From contig JAIVFU010000297.1 of assembly GCA_020829485.1 (NCBI GenBank), positions 1 to 5,098 of the forward strand: a stretch of DNA of 5,098 nucleotides. Reading direction: 5' to 3'. A program made the position numbers and the translations under genes. Positions 1 through 5,098 of the stretch are shown here, piece by piece; the stretch's first letter is position 1; each line of letters opens with the position of its first letter. Origin of the DNA: Nostoc sp. CHAB 5834 (GTDB lineage: Bacteria > Cyanobacteriota > Cyanobacteriia > Cyanobacteriales > Nostocaceae). The notes under the pieces are model-generated. The model was not told where the DNA came from, did no database searches, and saw nothing but the letters and a program-made list of their open reading frames with translations.

Positions 1-285
1 TTCTTCGGTGTGTCGGCCGGCAACGCACAGGTGGTAACCGCTCCTGATGCAGTGACCCTGACAGGTACCGTGGTAACAGGTACCCCCGCTCCTTCGCCCA
101 TTGCGTATCAATGGACCCAAGTGGATGGACCTGAAACGGTTACTGTGTCGAACTCCAACAGTCTGGTTGCAAGCTTTGTTGCAACCGCTCCGGGCTTGTA
201 CACGTTCGAATTGGCGGGCACCGCTGGTGGCGTGACCAAGCGCACGGTGACCACGGTACAGGCTCTGGCGCCTACCGCTGACTGA
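1..285 (+). CDS. C-terminal part of a PKD/Ig-like, probably extracytoplasmic protein (5' end outside window)
   Basis: The frame is open from the first base and stops with TGA at 283-285, giving 94 visible residues that begin FFGVSAGN; the GTG at 10 is very probably an internal valine and not a start. Residues of the type SPIAYQWTQVDGPETV, then a serine/asparagine stretch, then SFVATAPGLYTFELAG, follow the beta-sandwich pattern of PKD/K319-like domains (Y-x-W-x-x-x-x-G-P, later A-P-G-x-Y-T-F), with a Thr/Val-rich strand and a short tail ending in APTAD. Such domains are usually extracellular or periplasmic and serve adhesion or spacing between domains; the catalytic or anchoring part, if any, is upstream and unseen. 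There is no C-terminal LPxTG or obvious membrane anchor. A 9-base direct repeat, ACAGGTACC at 61-69 and 76-84, encodes a repeated Thr-Gly-Thr. The gene ends a transcription unit, judging from the terminator that follows. The domain call is by pattern only. Confidence 0.8.
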   Translation, partial: FFGVSAGNAQVVTAPDAVTLTGTVVTGTPAPSPIAYQWTQVDGPETVTVSNSNSLVASFVATAPGLYTFELAGTAGGVTKRTVTTVQALAPTAD

Positions 286-308
286 GCGGTGAGGGCAATC
301 TAGCCCTC
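274..308 (+). repeat. Two back-to-back perfect inverted repeats over and after the stop codon
   Basis: ACCGCT (274-279) pairs with AGCGGT (285-290) across a 5-base loop that contains most of the stop codon of the PKD-like gene. Immediately after it, GAGGGC (291-296) pairs with GCCCTC (303-308) across a 6-base loop. Neither is followed by a T-run, so neither is an intrinsic terminator by itself. They may protect the mRNA 3' end or slow the polymerase before the terminator that starts 12 bases later. The dyads are seen directly; the role is inference. Confidence 0.55.
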
Positions 309-319
309 GGACAGCCTCG

Positions 320-350
320 AAAAGCCCGGACCTAAAATCTGGGCTTTTTT
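320..350 (+). terminator. Intrinsic terminator of the PKD-like gene
   Basis: An 11-bp stem is formed by 320-330 (AAAAGCCCGGA) and 338-348 (TCTGGGCTTTT) with one G-U wobble and a 7-base loop. The 3' arm runs into six T residues (345-350), then G and four more T. It lies 34 bases after the TGA stop, which fits a Rho-independent terminator on the + strand and separates this gene from the next one at 433. Confidence 0.88.
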
Positions 351-395
351 GTTTTCATGTTTAGCTTTAGTGCCTAGCTGTTTTTAAGCAGTCCC

Positions 396-416
396 TATAC
401 ATCTCAGTAATAAAAT
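396..416 (+). promoter_or_regulatory. Weak candidate promoter region for the DHH-motif gene
   Basis: The stretch between the terminator and the gene at 433 is A/T-rich and offers two -10-like hexamers, TATACA at 396-401 and TAAAAT at 411-416. No convincing TTGACA-like -35 element lies at the right distance from either. A promoter must exist nearby because a strong terminator ends just upstream, but the exact site cannot be fixed from the sequence. Confidence 0.25.
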
Positions 417-432
417 TTTTTCTGAGGTTCAT

Positions 433-1188
433 ATGAAATGTTTCATCCTTGGGGCACCCGACCCCGAAATGGGAGAGATTGAGCGAGTTGTTCTGGCAGC
501 TGGGCATGAAGTACGCTACGCACTCCAACGTGGGGTTCGAGTACGTGCTCAGAACGCATATTCTGCGGACACGGTGAATAAACCGTTTGACATTAACGCG
601 GAACTGGTTTTTGTGGAATGCGAGGTATTGGGTCTTAAACCCTCTTGTGTCGCCGACCATCATCAACCGGGTGACCCCGGTTATGGAAAACCGCCCAGCG
701 CATTTCTGGAGGCATCGTCATTGGGTCAAGTACTTCGAATCCTTGGGCTGGACGCAACGCAGGAACAACGAATAATCGCTGCGGCAGACCACTGCCCAAC
801 ACAAGCCTATCGCGGAGAGTGCCCTGGCGTTACTCCTGAAGAATTGGCTGACTGGCGTACACGCAGTCGCGCTTTGCGCCGCGGTGTAACGCCTGAGGAA
901 ATGGAGAAGGCCATCGAAGAAGCTAGGCTCATTCTTGAGGCAGCAGAGCGTATCGACTTCTGCGGCGAACGTCTTCCTTGGATTTCACTTCGAGGCGGAG
1001 AAATCGCAGAAGCCTCTGCTCGATACAACATTCCCTTCATGTACATGGAGCCGTCCAGGACTGGGGGCACCAAGATGGGCATCATGGGCGCAAACCCCGA
1101 CATTATCTCGGCTTGGATGCGCGACTGTCGCCTGGACAACGTATACGGGGACCCTGCCCGTGGTTATGCAGGGGGGTACTGCAATTGA
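433..1188 (+). CDS. DHH-motif protein, possible DHH/DHHA1-like phosphoesterase of uncharacterised type
   Basis: The 251-residue protein starts at ATG 433, with GAGG at 424-427 five bases upstream as the ribosome-binding site, and stops at TGA 1186-1188. Visible landmarks are an N-terminal strand with PDPE (residues 9-12), VFVECE (59-64), VADHHQPGDPGY (73-84), EASSLGQVL (93-101), AAADHC (116-121) with YRGECPGV close behind, a charged helical stretch (133-173), and a C-terminal VYGDPARGYAGGY (237-249). The order acidic motif, acidic strand, Asp-His-His, then a later Asp resembles the four metal motifs of DHH phosphoesterases (RecJ, oligoribonuclease and cyclic-dinucleotide phosphodiesterase relatives). 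The glycine-rich end could correspond to the substrate-binding GG motif of DHHA1. Motif I (normally D-x-D-G) and motif II are altered, so the similarity is partly inference. No signal peptide or membrane segment is seen, so it is probably cytoplasmic. It forms its own unit between two terminators. Confidence in the gene is high; in the enzyme class it is moderate to low. Confidence 0.9.
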   Translation: MKCFILGAPDPEMGEIERVVLAAGHEVRYALQRGVRVRAQNAYSADTVNKPFDINAELVFVECEVLGLKPSCVADHHQPGDPGYGKPPSAFLEASSLGQVLRILGLDATQEQRIIAAADHCPTQAYRGECPGVTPEELADWRTRSRALRRGVTPEEMEKAIEEARLILEAAERIDFCGERLPWISLRGGEIAEASARYNIPFMYMEPSRTGGTKMGIMGANPDIISAWMRDCRLDNVYGDPARGYAGGYCN

Positions 1189-1194
1189 TTGAAT

Positions 1195-1223
1195 ACACCA
1201 AGCTTTATGCTTGGTGTTTTTTT
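1195..1223 (+). terminator. Strong intrinsic terminator of the DHH-motif gene
   Basis: A perfect 9-bp stem, ACACCAAGC (1195-1203) with GCTTGGTGT (1209-1217), closes a 5-base loop and is followed directly by a run of seven T (1217-1223). It begins seven bases after the stop codon, in textbook Rho-independent form for the + strand. Confidence 0.93.
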
Positions 1224-1247
1224 GTCTTGGGGGTTTTACTACGCTGA

Positions 1248-1352
1248 CGCGCTGGCCATCGTGACAACCTCGGCATTGGGTTCGACTTGGGGTTCAAGAG
1301 CCTGACGGTCGACAGCACCGGTGGAGCTGTGCACTTCGGAAATTTAGCTTGA
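1248..1352 (+). pseudogene. Possible orphan 3' end of a decayed gene
   Basis: This stretch has no gene of normal form. In the + frame ending with TGA at 1350-1352, the codons from 1248 read RAGHRDNLGIGF and continue DLGFKSLTVDSTGGAVHFGN before LA and the stop. The alternating hydrophobic and glycine/aspartate pattern looks like the beta-rich end of a real protein more than like random sequence. The frame is closed upstream by a TGA at 1245-1247, and there is no ATG or ribosome-binding site. A neighbouring frame over about 1234-1264 reads FYYADALAIVT, which could be the preceding part shifted by one frame. I do not recognise the parent family. It could equally be a chance open stretch in a convergent intergenic gap. 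Confidence 0.3.
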
Positions 1353-1381
1353 TTTCAAGAGCGTTTCACAGGGTACTGCGC

Positions 1382-1419
1382 AACAAAGAAGAACCGCCGC
1401 AGGCATGTGCGTGCGGCGG
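1382..1419 (-). terminator. Intrinsic terminator of the minus-strand unit
   Basis: A perfect 8-bp G+C-rich stem (CCGCCGCA at 1394-1401 with TGCGGCGG at 1412-1419) encloses a 10-base loop. On the minus strand it is followed by the T-rich tract TTCTTCTTTGTT (1393 down to 1382). It begins about six bases after the stop codon of the 69-residue gene and is the first good terminator met on the minus strand after the RND gene. Confidence 0.75.
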
Positions 1420-1425
1420 CATAAA

Positions 1426-1635
1426 TCACGGATAGATGCGCACGATACGCTCGACGTTCCATCGCTCTTTCGCCATTCCGTACGCGACCACTTTCCACAT
1501 GGGCGAGGCGCATGCTGCAGGCATTGCCTTATCGAATGCGTCAAAGCTTGAAAACTTGTCAAGCCATACGGGGATTTCATGGTTAATCCAGTGACGATAG
1601 CGGGCTTCTAACTCCGCATCTTCCGAGTTCGGCAT
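1426..1635 (-). CDS. Small hypothetical protein, 69 residues
   Basis: The start chosen is the ATG at 1635-1633, because AAGGAA (1645-1640) sits four bases upstream of it as a clear ribosome-binding site. The same frame stays open back to 1770, but that longer version would overlap the preceding gene by 31 bases and has no ribosome-binding site of comparable quality. The protein begins MPNSEDAELEARYRHW and ends in ERIVRIYP. It is rich in aromatic and charged residues (Trp at 17, 24, 47 and 59) with one cysteine at 42. No signal peptide or membrane segment is visible, so it is likely cytoplasmic. The acidic start followed by amphipathic stretches suggests a small helical fold. I recognise no family. 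It lies 104 bases behind the exported-protein gene on the same strand and is closed by a terminator. Confidence 0.6.
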   Translation of the reverse strand: MPNSEDAELEARYRHWINHEIPVWLDKFSSFDAFDKAMPAACASPMWKVVAYGMAKERWNVERIVRIYP

Positions 1636-1639
1636 ATGG

Positions 1640-1645
1640 TTCCTT
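1640..1645 (-). promoter_or_regulatory. Ribosome-binding site that decides the start of the 69-residue gene
   Basis: AAGGAA on the minus strand lies four bases before the ATG at 1635. It supports this internal start over the upstream in-frame start at 1770. Confidence 0.65.
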
Positions 1646-1674
1646 ATTTGTAATTGGTTAAGCTCTATGTCGTA

Positions 1675-1720
1675 TAGGAACCCAGCACCACGGTTGCGGC
1701 CGGGAACCCGTGGTGTCCTA
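1675..1720 (-). repeat. Long imperfect inverted repeat between the two small genes
   Basis: CACCACGG (1686-1693) is the exact inverse complement of CCGTGGTG (1708-1715). The stem can extend inward by TT/AA past one unpaired base (1707) and outward by TAGGA (1675-1679) with TCCTA (1716-1720) across an asymmetric internal loop. No T-run follows on either strand, so it is not a typical terminator. It lies in the gap between the stop at 1740 and the start at 1635, where it could act as an mRNA-processing or stabilising hairpin or as a protein-binding dyad. The structure is seen; the role is unknown. Confidence 0.6.
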
Positions 1721-1739
1721 GCCCAGCTAACGATGCCGA

Positions 1740-2084
1740 TTAGTTGACCAAGAGATGACCAAACCCCCATTGTTTGGCCATCGTTTTAAGGCTCACCAGC
1801 TGCTGACAATTTTCGGAGGATGAGGAAATGCTGAGGGCCTGAATCTTCATGTTTGCCGAGTCAAGTACGGTGTCTCGCTCAGATGCTTTGAATTCCCTCA
1901 GCATGCTGGCCAACTCAAGCATCGCCCGGTCGCGAATCACTTCGTACTGGGCAGGAGCACAGCGCCATGCGACAACCGCAACTGCAGCCGCGCCTGTAGA
2001 CGCTTCCACGGCAGTCATTGCTTGTCCGGGAGTAGATACTCCCAGGGCAAGTCCTAGGAGTATCGAAGCAGATTTTTTGTTCAT
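1740..2084 (-). CDS. Putative exported small protein with two cysteines, unknown function
   Basis: The likely start is ATG 2084-2082, giving 114 residues and TAA at 1742-1740; a TTG directly before it is in frame but less likely. No strong Shine-Dalgarno sequence is visible. The N-terminus is a good Sec signal peptide: MNKK, a hydrophobic core about residues 6-17 (ASILLGLALGVS), then TPGQA with cleavage probable after Ala22. A second small hydrophobic patch, AAAVAVVAW (32-40), follows and precedes Cys42. The rest is largely helical and charged (YEVIRDRAMLELASMLREF at 47-65), with a serine run and Cys93. The two cysteines of the mature form could make a disulfide in the periplasm. There is no lipobox. 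It starts 34 bases after the stop of the RND permease gene, with no terminator between, so co-transcription is plausible. It is not an outer-membrane channel or membrane-fusion protein by size, and I recognise no family. Confidence 0.75.
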   Translation of the reverse strand: MNKKSASILLGLALGVSTPGQAMTAVEASTGAAAVAVVAWRCAPAQYEVIRDRAMLELASMLREFKASERDTVLDSANMKIQALSISSSSENCQQLVSLKTMAKQWGFGHLLVN

Positions 2085-2118
2085 CAAGGGTCTAGGTCAA
2101 CCTTTTAGCCCCAATACC

Positions 2119-5098
2119 CTAAGCCCTGCGGGGGCCCAGTGGTGAGTAAGCCGCGGGCACCACTAGCAAAGTGTGCAACGTACTGCTAGCCATGCCGCCG
2201 ATGATTGCCAAGGCCAGGGGCTGATTGTTTTCTGCGCCTGCCCCTAGACCGAAGGCAGCTGGAAGCATAGCCAATATCAGCGTCAGGGATGTCATGACCA
2301 CAGGTCGGAGGCGCTCAGGGCAGGCGTGTATTAAAGCGGTGTGAACGTCCGCCCCTTGTTCGCGCAGTTGGTTGGTTCTGTCGACAAGCAAAATACTGTT
2401 TTTGGCTACCAGCCCAACCAGCAGAACGAGCCCAATGACGGAGTAGATATTCAGGCTTTGCCCGGTCAGAGCAAGGGCCCCAATGCCCCCTATGACAGCA
2501 AGGGGCTGAGCAAGCATTACGACGAAGGGCTGCGCAAAGCTGTTGAATTGCGATGCAAGAACGAGATAGAGCAGTATGAGCGCCGCGATGAATACCATGC
2601 CCAGGTTCCCCCCCACCTTGGCCATCTCGGCGGCCTGTCCCGAGTATTGAACGGTGTACCCCGAAGGAAGGGCCGCACTTGCCCTGTCGATTGCCGCAAT
2701 CGCGTCACCTAACGCCGCCCCTTGCGCGGGTGTGCCCATGAAGGTGACCGCGAACTGTTGGTTGACACGCTGTAGGGACGTGGCCGCTCCGGTGGGGCTG
2801 AATTTGACAACGGTATCCAGCGGAACCAAGTCCCCCGAAGCGGTCCTGATTTTGAGGTTGCCCAGGGTAGCCAAGGCTTCCGGATGCAATCCCTTAGCAC
2901 TGCGAAGCACCATGTCGTAACGCTCGCCGTCTGTACTGGTGTACTTGCCCAAAGTCACCTGACCGTTGAGGGCGGCTACTGCAGTAGATATTGCCTGAGC
3001 AGATATCCCGAGGCGGTCGGCTTCTTGGGTGTTCATCTCTGCCGTGAGCTGGGGAAGCGGAACACCGAGGTTCGTTCGCATGGAGCCAATGGACTTTTCT
3101 TGCGCCAGCTGCTTCTGCAGGTCTAAGGCCAGGGCTTCCACCTCTTTGTACGAAGGACCCTTAAGGTAGAACTGAACGGGTGCTCCGCCCCCGCCGCCAC
3201 CTCCTGATGAGGCCGCAGTCACTTGGGCTTTCCACAATGCGCTGGTGGACAGTGTTGACTGCATGCTCGAAATAGTCGCAGCCTGAGTCACCTTACGCCG
3301 GGGGTCCATCACCACGGAAATGTTAATGCTGTCGGAGCCGCTTCGGCCTCCATCCGCAAAGGTCGTGAGCTGGGATTGAACTTTGGGGTTGGCGCCTACG
3401 AGTTTCTCTGCCTTGGAGGCAATATCCAGCAATGTTTCCTTGCTCAAGCCCGGCGCCACATCCAGACGGACGGAAATTCGTCCTTCATCGGCCTGAGGAG
3501 AAAACTCAGTTTTCACTACCTTCAGCATGAGAAATGCGGGTACCAGGGTCAGGGCCGCCAACGCTAGGACGGTCTTGCGGTATTTAAGCGAGAAGTTGAG
3601 CCCGGTAAGGTAGCGCCTCTCCATGCTCTTGAGGGCCCGCTCAAGAAGGGCATAGACGCCCGTTTCGTTGGTGTTCACCCGAAGGAAGCGGGCGCACAGC
3701 ATCGGGGTAAGAGTAAGCGCTACAAACCACGATACCAGGACGCCAGCAACGACCGTCACGGCGAACGACTTGAAAAACTGGCCCATGATGCCGGGTAGGA
3801 AGATTACCGGACCAAACACGCACACCAAGGTTAGGGATGCTGCCATGACCGCAAACAGCACCTCGGTAGCGCCGACATGCGCTGCCTCGGAGGGGGACAT
3901 CTCCGGATGATGCTCCTGAGTCTTGTAGATGTTTTCCAGCACCACGATAGCGTCGTCTACGACCACTCCGATGAGCAGCAGCAGCGCCAGCAGTGTAAAG
4001 CTGTTGAATGTGTACCCGGCGAAGTAAAGGACAGCGATAGCCCCGAACAATGACACAGGGATGGCCGTGGCTACGATAGACGTAGCTCGAACACTCTTCA
4101 GGAACAGCCACACCACCAAAGCTGTGAGCAGGGTGCCCTCGAACAAGTGCGACTTCAGGGCATTCACCATGTCTTCGATGGGCTTGGCGTCATCGGAGAC
4201 TACGTCCAGGGTCAAGCCCGCGGGCAAGGTCTTTTGTAGTTCAGCCACCTTGGAACGTATTCGCTGGATGAGCTCGACAGGGTTCACACCGCTGGACTTG
4301 ACCACCCCAATGGAAACAGTAGGTTGCTCGTTGAAGCGGGCAAACCCCCTGTCCTCAACCAAGCCCTCCTTGACCTCTGCAACCTCTCCCAAGCGGATGA
4401 GGCGTCCGCCTTTGGTAGCAATCCCCAAGTTCTTCAGGTCGTGGGCGTTCTCCATTTCGAAGTTCAGTTCAACCTGGTACTCCTTGCCGGGAACCTTGAG
4501 TTTGCCGCCGGCCGCGTTGATATGCCGTTTGGTGAAAGCAGCCTGGATGTCGCCGTAGGTGAGCCCAAGGGCGTTCAGCTCTGCGTCATTGACCGTCACG
4601 TGCAGTGCTCGGTCGGAAGTACCCCGTGTTTGCACTTCACCTACGCCTGAAAGGGGCTCTATTGCCTTCTGGATTTGTTTAGCGATGGCAGTCAACTCAA
4701 GGGGAGGAGCGTTACCGCTCAAGGTCATCCAGAGTAGGGGGGACGCATTCATGTCGAACTTGCGCACCACCGAGGCCTGCGCGTCGGTTGGCAGTTCGCG
4801 ACGAGCTTGGCTGATGCGGCTTTGCACGTCGTTCAATGCTTCGGCCATGTTCTTGTCAGAAGAGAACGAAACGGTGATGTTGGATTGACCAGTTACCGAA
4901 GACGAGGAGAGGGTATCAATCCCCGAAATGGTATTGAGCTGAGTCTCAAGGGGCTGGGTAACCGTCTGGGCAACCGTTTCGGGAGACGCCCCGGGTAGGG
5001 AGGTGGAGACATTGAGGATTGGGAACTCGACGTCGGGGGTGCGGTCCACGCCAATTCGGTTGTACCCAACAGCGCCCATCAAGATGATGACAACGGAG
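2119..5098 (-). CDS. RND (HAE-1 type) multidrug efflux permease, N-terminus outside window
   Basis: This is the inner-membrane, proton-driven pump subunit of a tripartite efflux system, which exports hydrophobic or amphiphilic compounds with a periplasmic adaptor and an outer-membrane channel. The frame is open to the window edge; 992 residues are visible, beginning SVVIILMGAVGYNRIGVD, and comparison with AcrB-like proteins suggests 15-20 missing. Numbered from the first visible residue: end of TM1 (1-10), the periplasmic porter region starting with the family signature LPGASPETV (34-42), TM2-TM6 (about 320-467) including the TM4 proton-relay Asp pair in GVVVDDAIV (381-382), TM7 (about 508-526), the second periplasmic loop (527-830), and TM8-TM12 (831-983). 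Lys899 (GLVAKNSILLVD) and Thr936 (RPVVMTSLT) complete the relay, so it looks active. A run of seven glycines (632-638) lies before PVQFYLKG. The end is abrupt: VVPAAYSPLGPRRA then TAG. Substrate cannot be told. The adaptor gene is probably upstream, beyond the right edge; no channel gene follows. Confidence 0.97.
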   Translation of the reverse strand, partial: SVVIILMGAVGYNRIGVDRTPDVEFPILNVSTSLPGASPETVAQTVTQPLETQLNTISGIDTLSSSSVTGQSNITVSFSSDKNMAEALNDVQSRISQARRELPTDAQASVVRKFDMNASPLLWMTLSGNAPPLELTAIAKQIQKAIEPLSGVGEVQTRGTSDRALHVTVNDAELNALGLTYGDIQAAFTKRHINAAGGKLKVPGKEYQVELNFEMENAHDLKNLGIATKGGRLIRLGEVAEVKEGLVEDRGFARFNEQPTVSIGVVKSSGVNPVELIQRIRSKVAELQKTLPAGLTLDVVSDDAKPIEDMVNALKSHLFEGTLLTALVVWLFLKSVRATSIVATAIPVSLFGAIAVLYFAGYTFNSFTLLALLLLIGVVVDDAIVVLENIYKTQEHHPEMSPSEAAHVGATEVLFAVMAASLTLVCVFGPVIFLPGIMGQFFKSFAVTVVAGVLVSWFVALTLTPMLCARFLRVNTNETGVYALLERALKSMERRYLTGLNFSLKYRKTVLALAALTLVPAFLMLKVVKTEFSPQADEGRISVRLDVAPGLSKETLLDIASKAEKLVGANPKVQSQLTTFADGGRSGSDSINISVVMDPRRKVTQAATISSMQSTLSTSALWKAQVTAASSGGGGGGGAPVQFYLKGPSYKEVEALALDLQKQLAQEKSIGSMRTNLGVPLPQLTAEMNTQEADRLGISAQAISTAVAALNGQVTLGKYTSTDGERYDMVLRSAKGLHPEALATLGNLKIRTASGDLVPLDTVVKFSPTGAATSLQRVNQQFAVTFMGTPAQGAALGDAIAAIDRASAALPSGYTVQYSGQAAEMAKVGGNLGMVFIAALILLYLVLASQFNSFAQPFVVMLAQPLAVIGGIGALALTGQSLNIYSVIGLVLLVGLVAKNSILLVDRTNQLREQGADVHTALIHACPERLRPVVMTSLTLILAMLPAAFGLGAGAENNQPLALAIIGGMASSTLHTLLVVPAAYSPLGPRRA

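Noticed and set aside
165..186. Perfect 8-bp inverted repeat GGTTGCAA / TTGCAACC inside the PKD-like gene
   Set aside because: It arises from two similar Val-Ala codon pairs within a coding region, has no T-run and needs no regulatory explanation.
367..666. Minus-strand open frame of 99 codons opposite the start of the DHH-motif gene
   Set aside because: It lies antisense to a gene with recognisable motifs, runs into the upstream non-coding region, and its product has no domain-like pattern; it is taken as a shadow.
1636..1770. N-terminal extension of the 69-residue gene to the in-frame start at 1770
   Set aside because: It overlaps the preceding gene by 31 bases, runs through the 1675-1720 dyad and lacks the clear ribosome-binding site that the internal ATG at 1635 has.
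1849..2145. 98-codon + strand frame opposite the exported-protein gene
   Set aside because: The minus-strand frame has a convincing signal peptide and the same direction as its neighbours; the + frame has no recognisable feature and runs into the RND gene end.
3641..4111. 156-codon minus-strand frame inside the RND gene
   Set aside because: It is an out-of-frame shadow of the permease; the true frame carries all family motifs through this region.
4061..4558. 165-codon + strand frame opposite the RND gene
   Set aside because: It is antisense to well-conserved permease codons and its residues are rich in Ser/Arg/Thr as expected of a shadow frame in G+C-rich DNA.

Overview
This window reads as chromosomal DNA of a Gram-negative proteobacterium. 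The main evidence is a near-complete inner-membrane RND (HAE-1 type) efflux permease, a pump class that works with an outer-membrane channel. The fairly G+C-rich coding style and the PKD-like repeat protein at the left edge would suit a Burkholderiales-type betaproteobacterium, but that placement is an impression and not a demonstrated assignment.

Left part (+ strand, 1-1223): the window opens in the last 94 codons of a gene for a PKD/immunoglobulin-like, probably extracytoplasmic protein. It is followed by two adjacent perfect dyads and a clear intrinsic terminator (320-350). Next comes a stand-alone gene (433-1188) for a 251-residue protein with a DHH motif, which I place tentatively near the DHH/DHHA1 phosphoesterases although the usual metal-binding motifs are altered. 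It has its own Shine-Dalgarno sequence and a strong intrinsic terminator (1195-1223), so it looks like a self-contained single-gene unit.

Middle (1224-1425): a gap where the + and - transcription units converge. It holds a short open stretch (1248-1352) that may be the orphan 3' end of a decayed gene, and the intrinsic terminator of the minus-strand unit (1382-1419).

Right part (- strand, 5098 down to 1426): the RND permease gene enters from beyond the right edge (about 15-20 N-terminal codons missing) and ends at 2119. After 34 bases comes a small gene (2084-1740) for a putative exported protein with two cysteines. After a gap with a long inverted repeat comes a 69-codon gene (1635-1426) with a good ribosome-binding site. 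No terminator is visible between the permease and the end of the last small gene, so the three may share a transcript. The two small proteins match no family I recognise. The permease keeps its proton-relay residues and looks functional, but its last transmembrane segment ends abruptly with almost no cytoplasmic tail.

No RNA genes, CRISPR arrays, insertion sequences or transposase genes were seen. The least ordinary items are the DHH-motif protein and the two unrecognised small proteins behind the pump gene.
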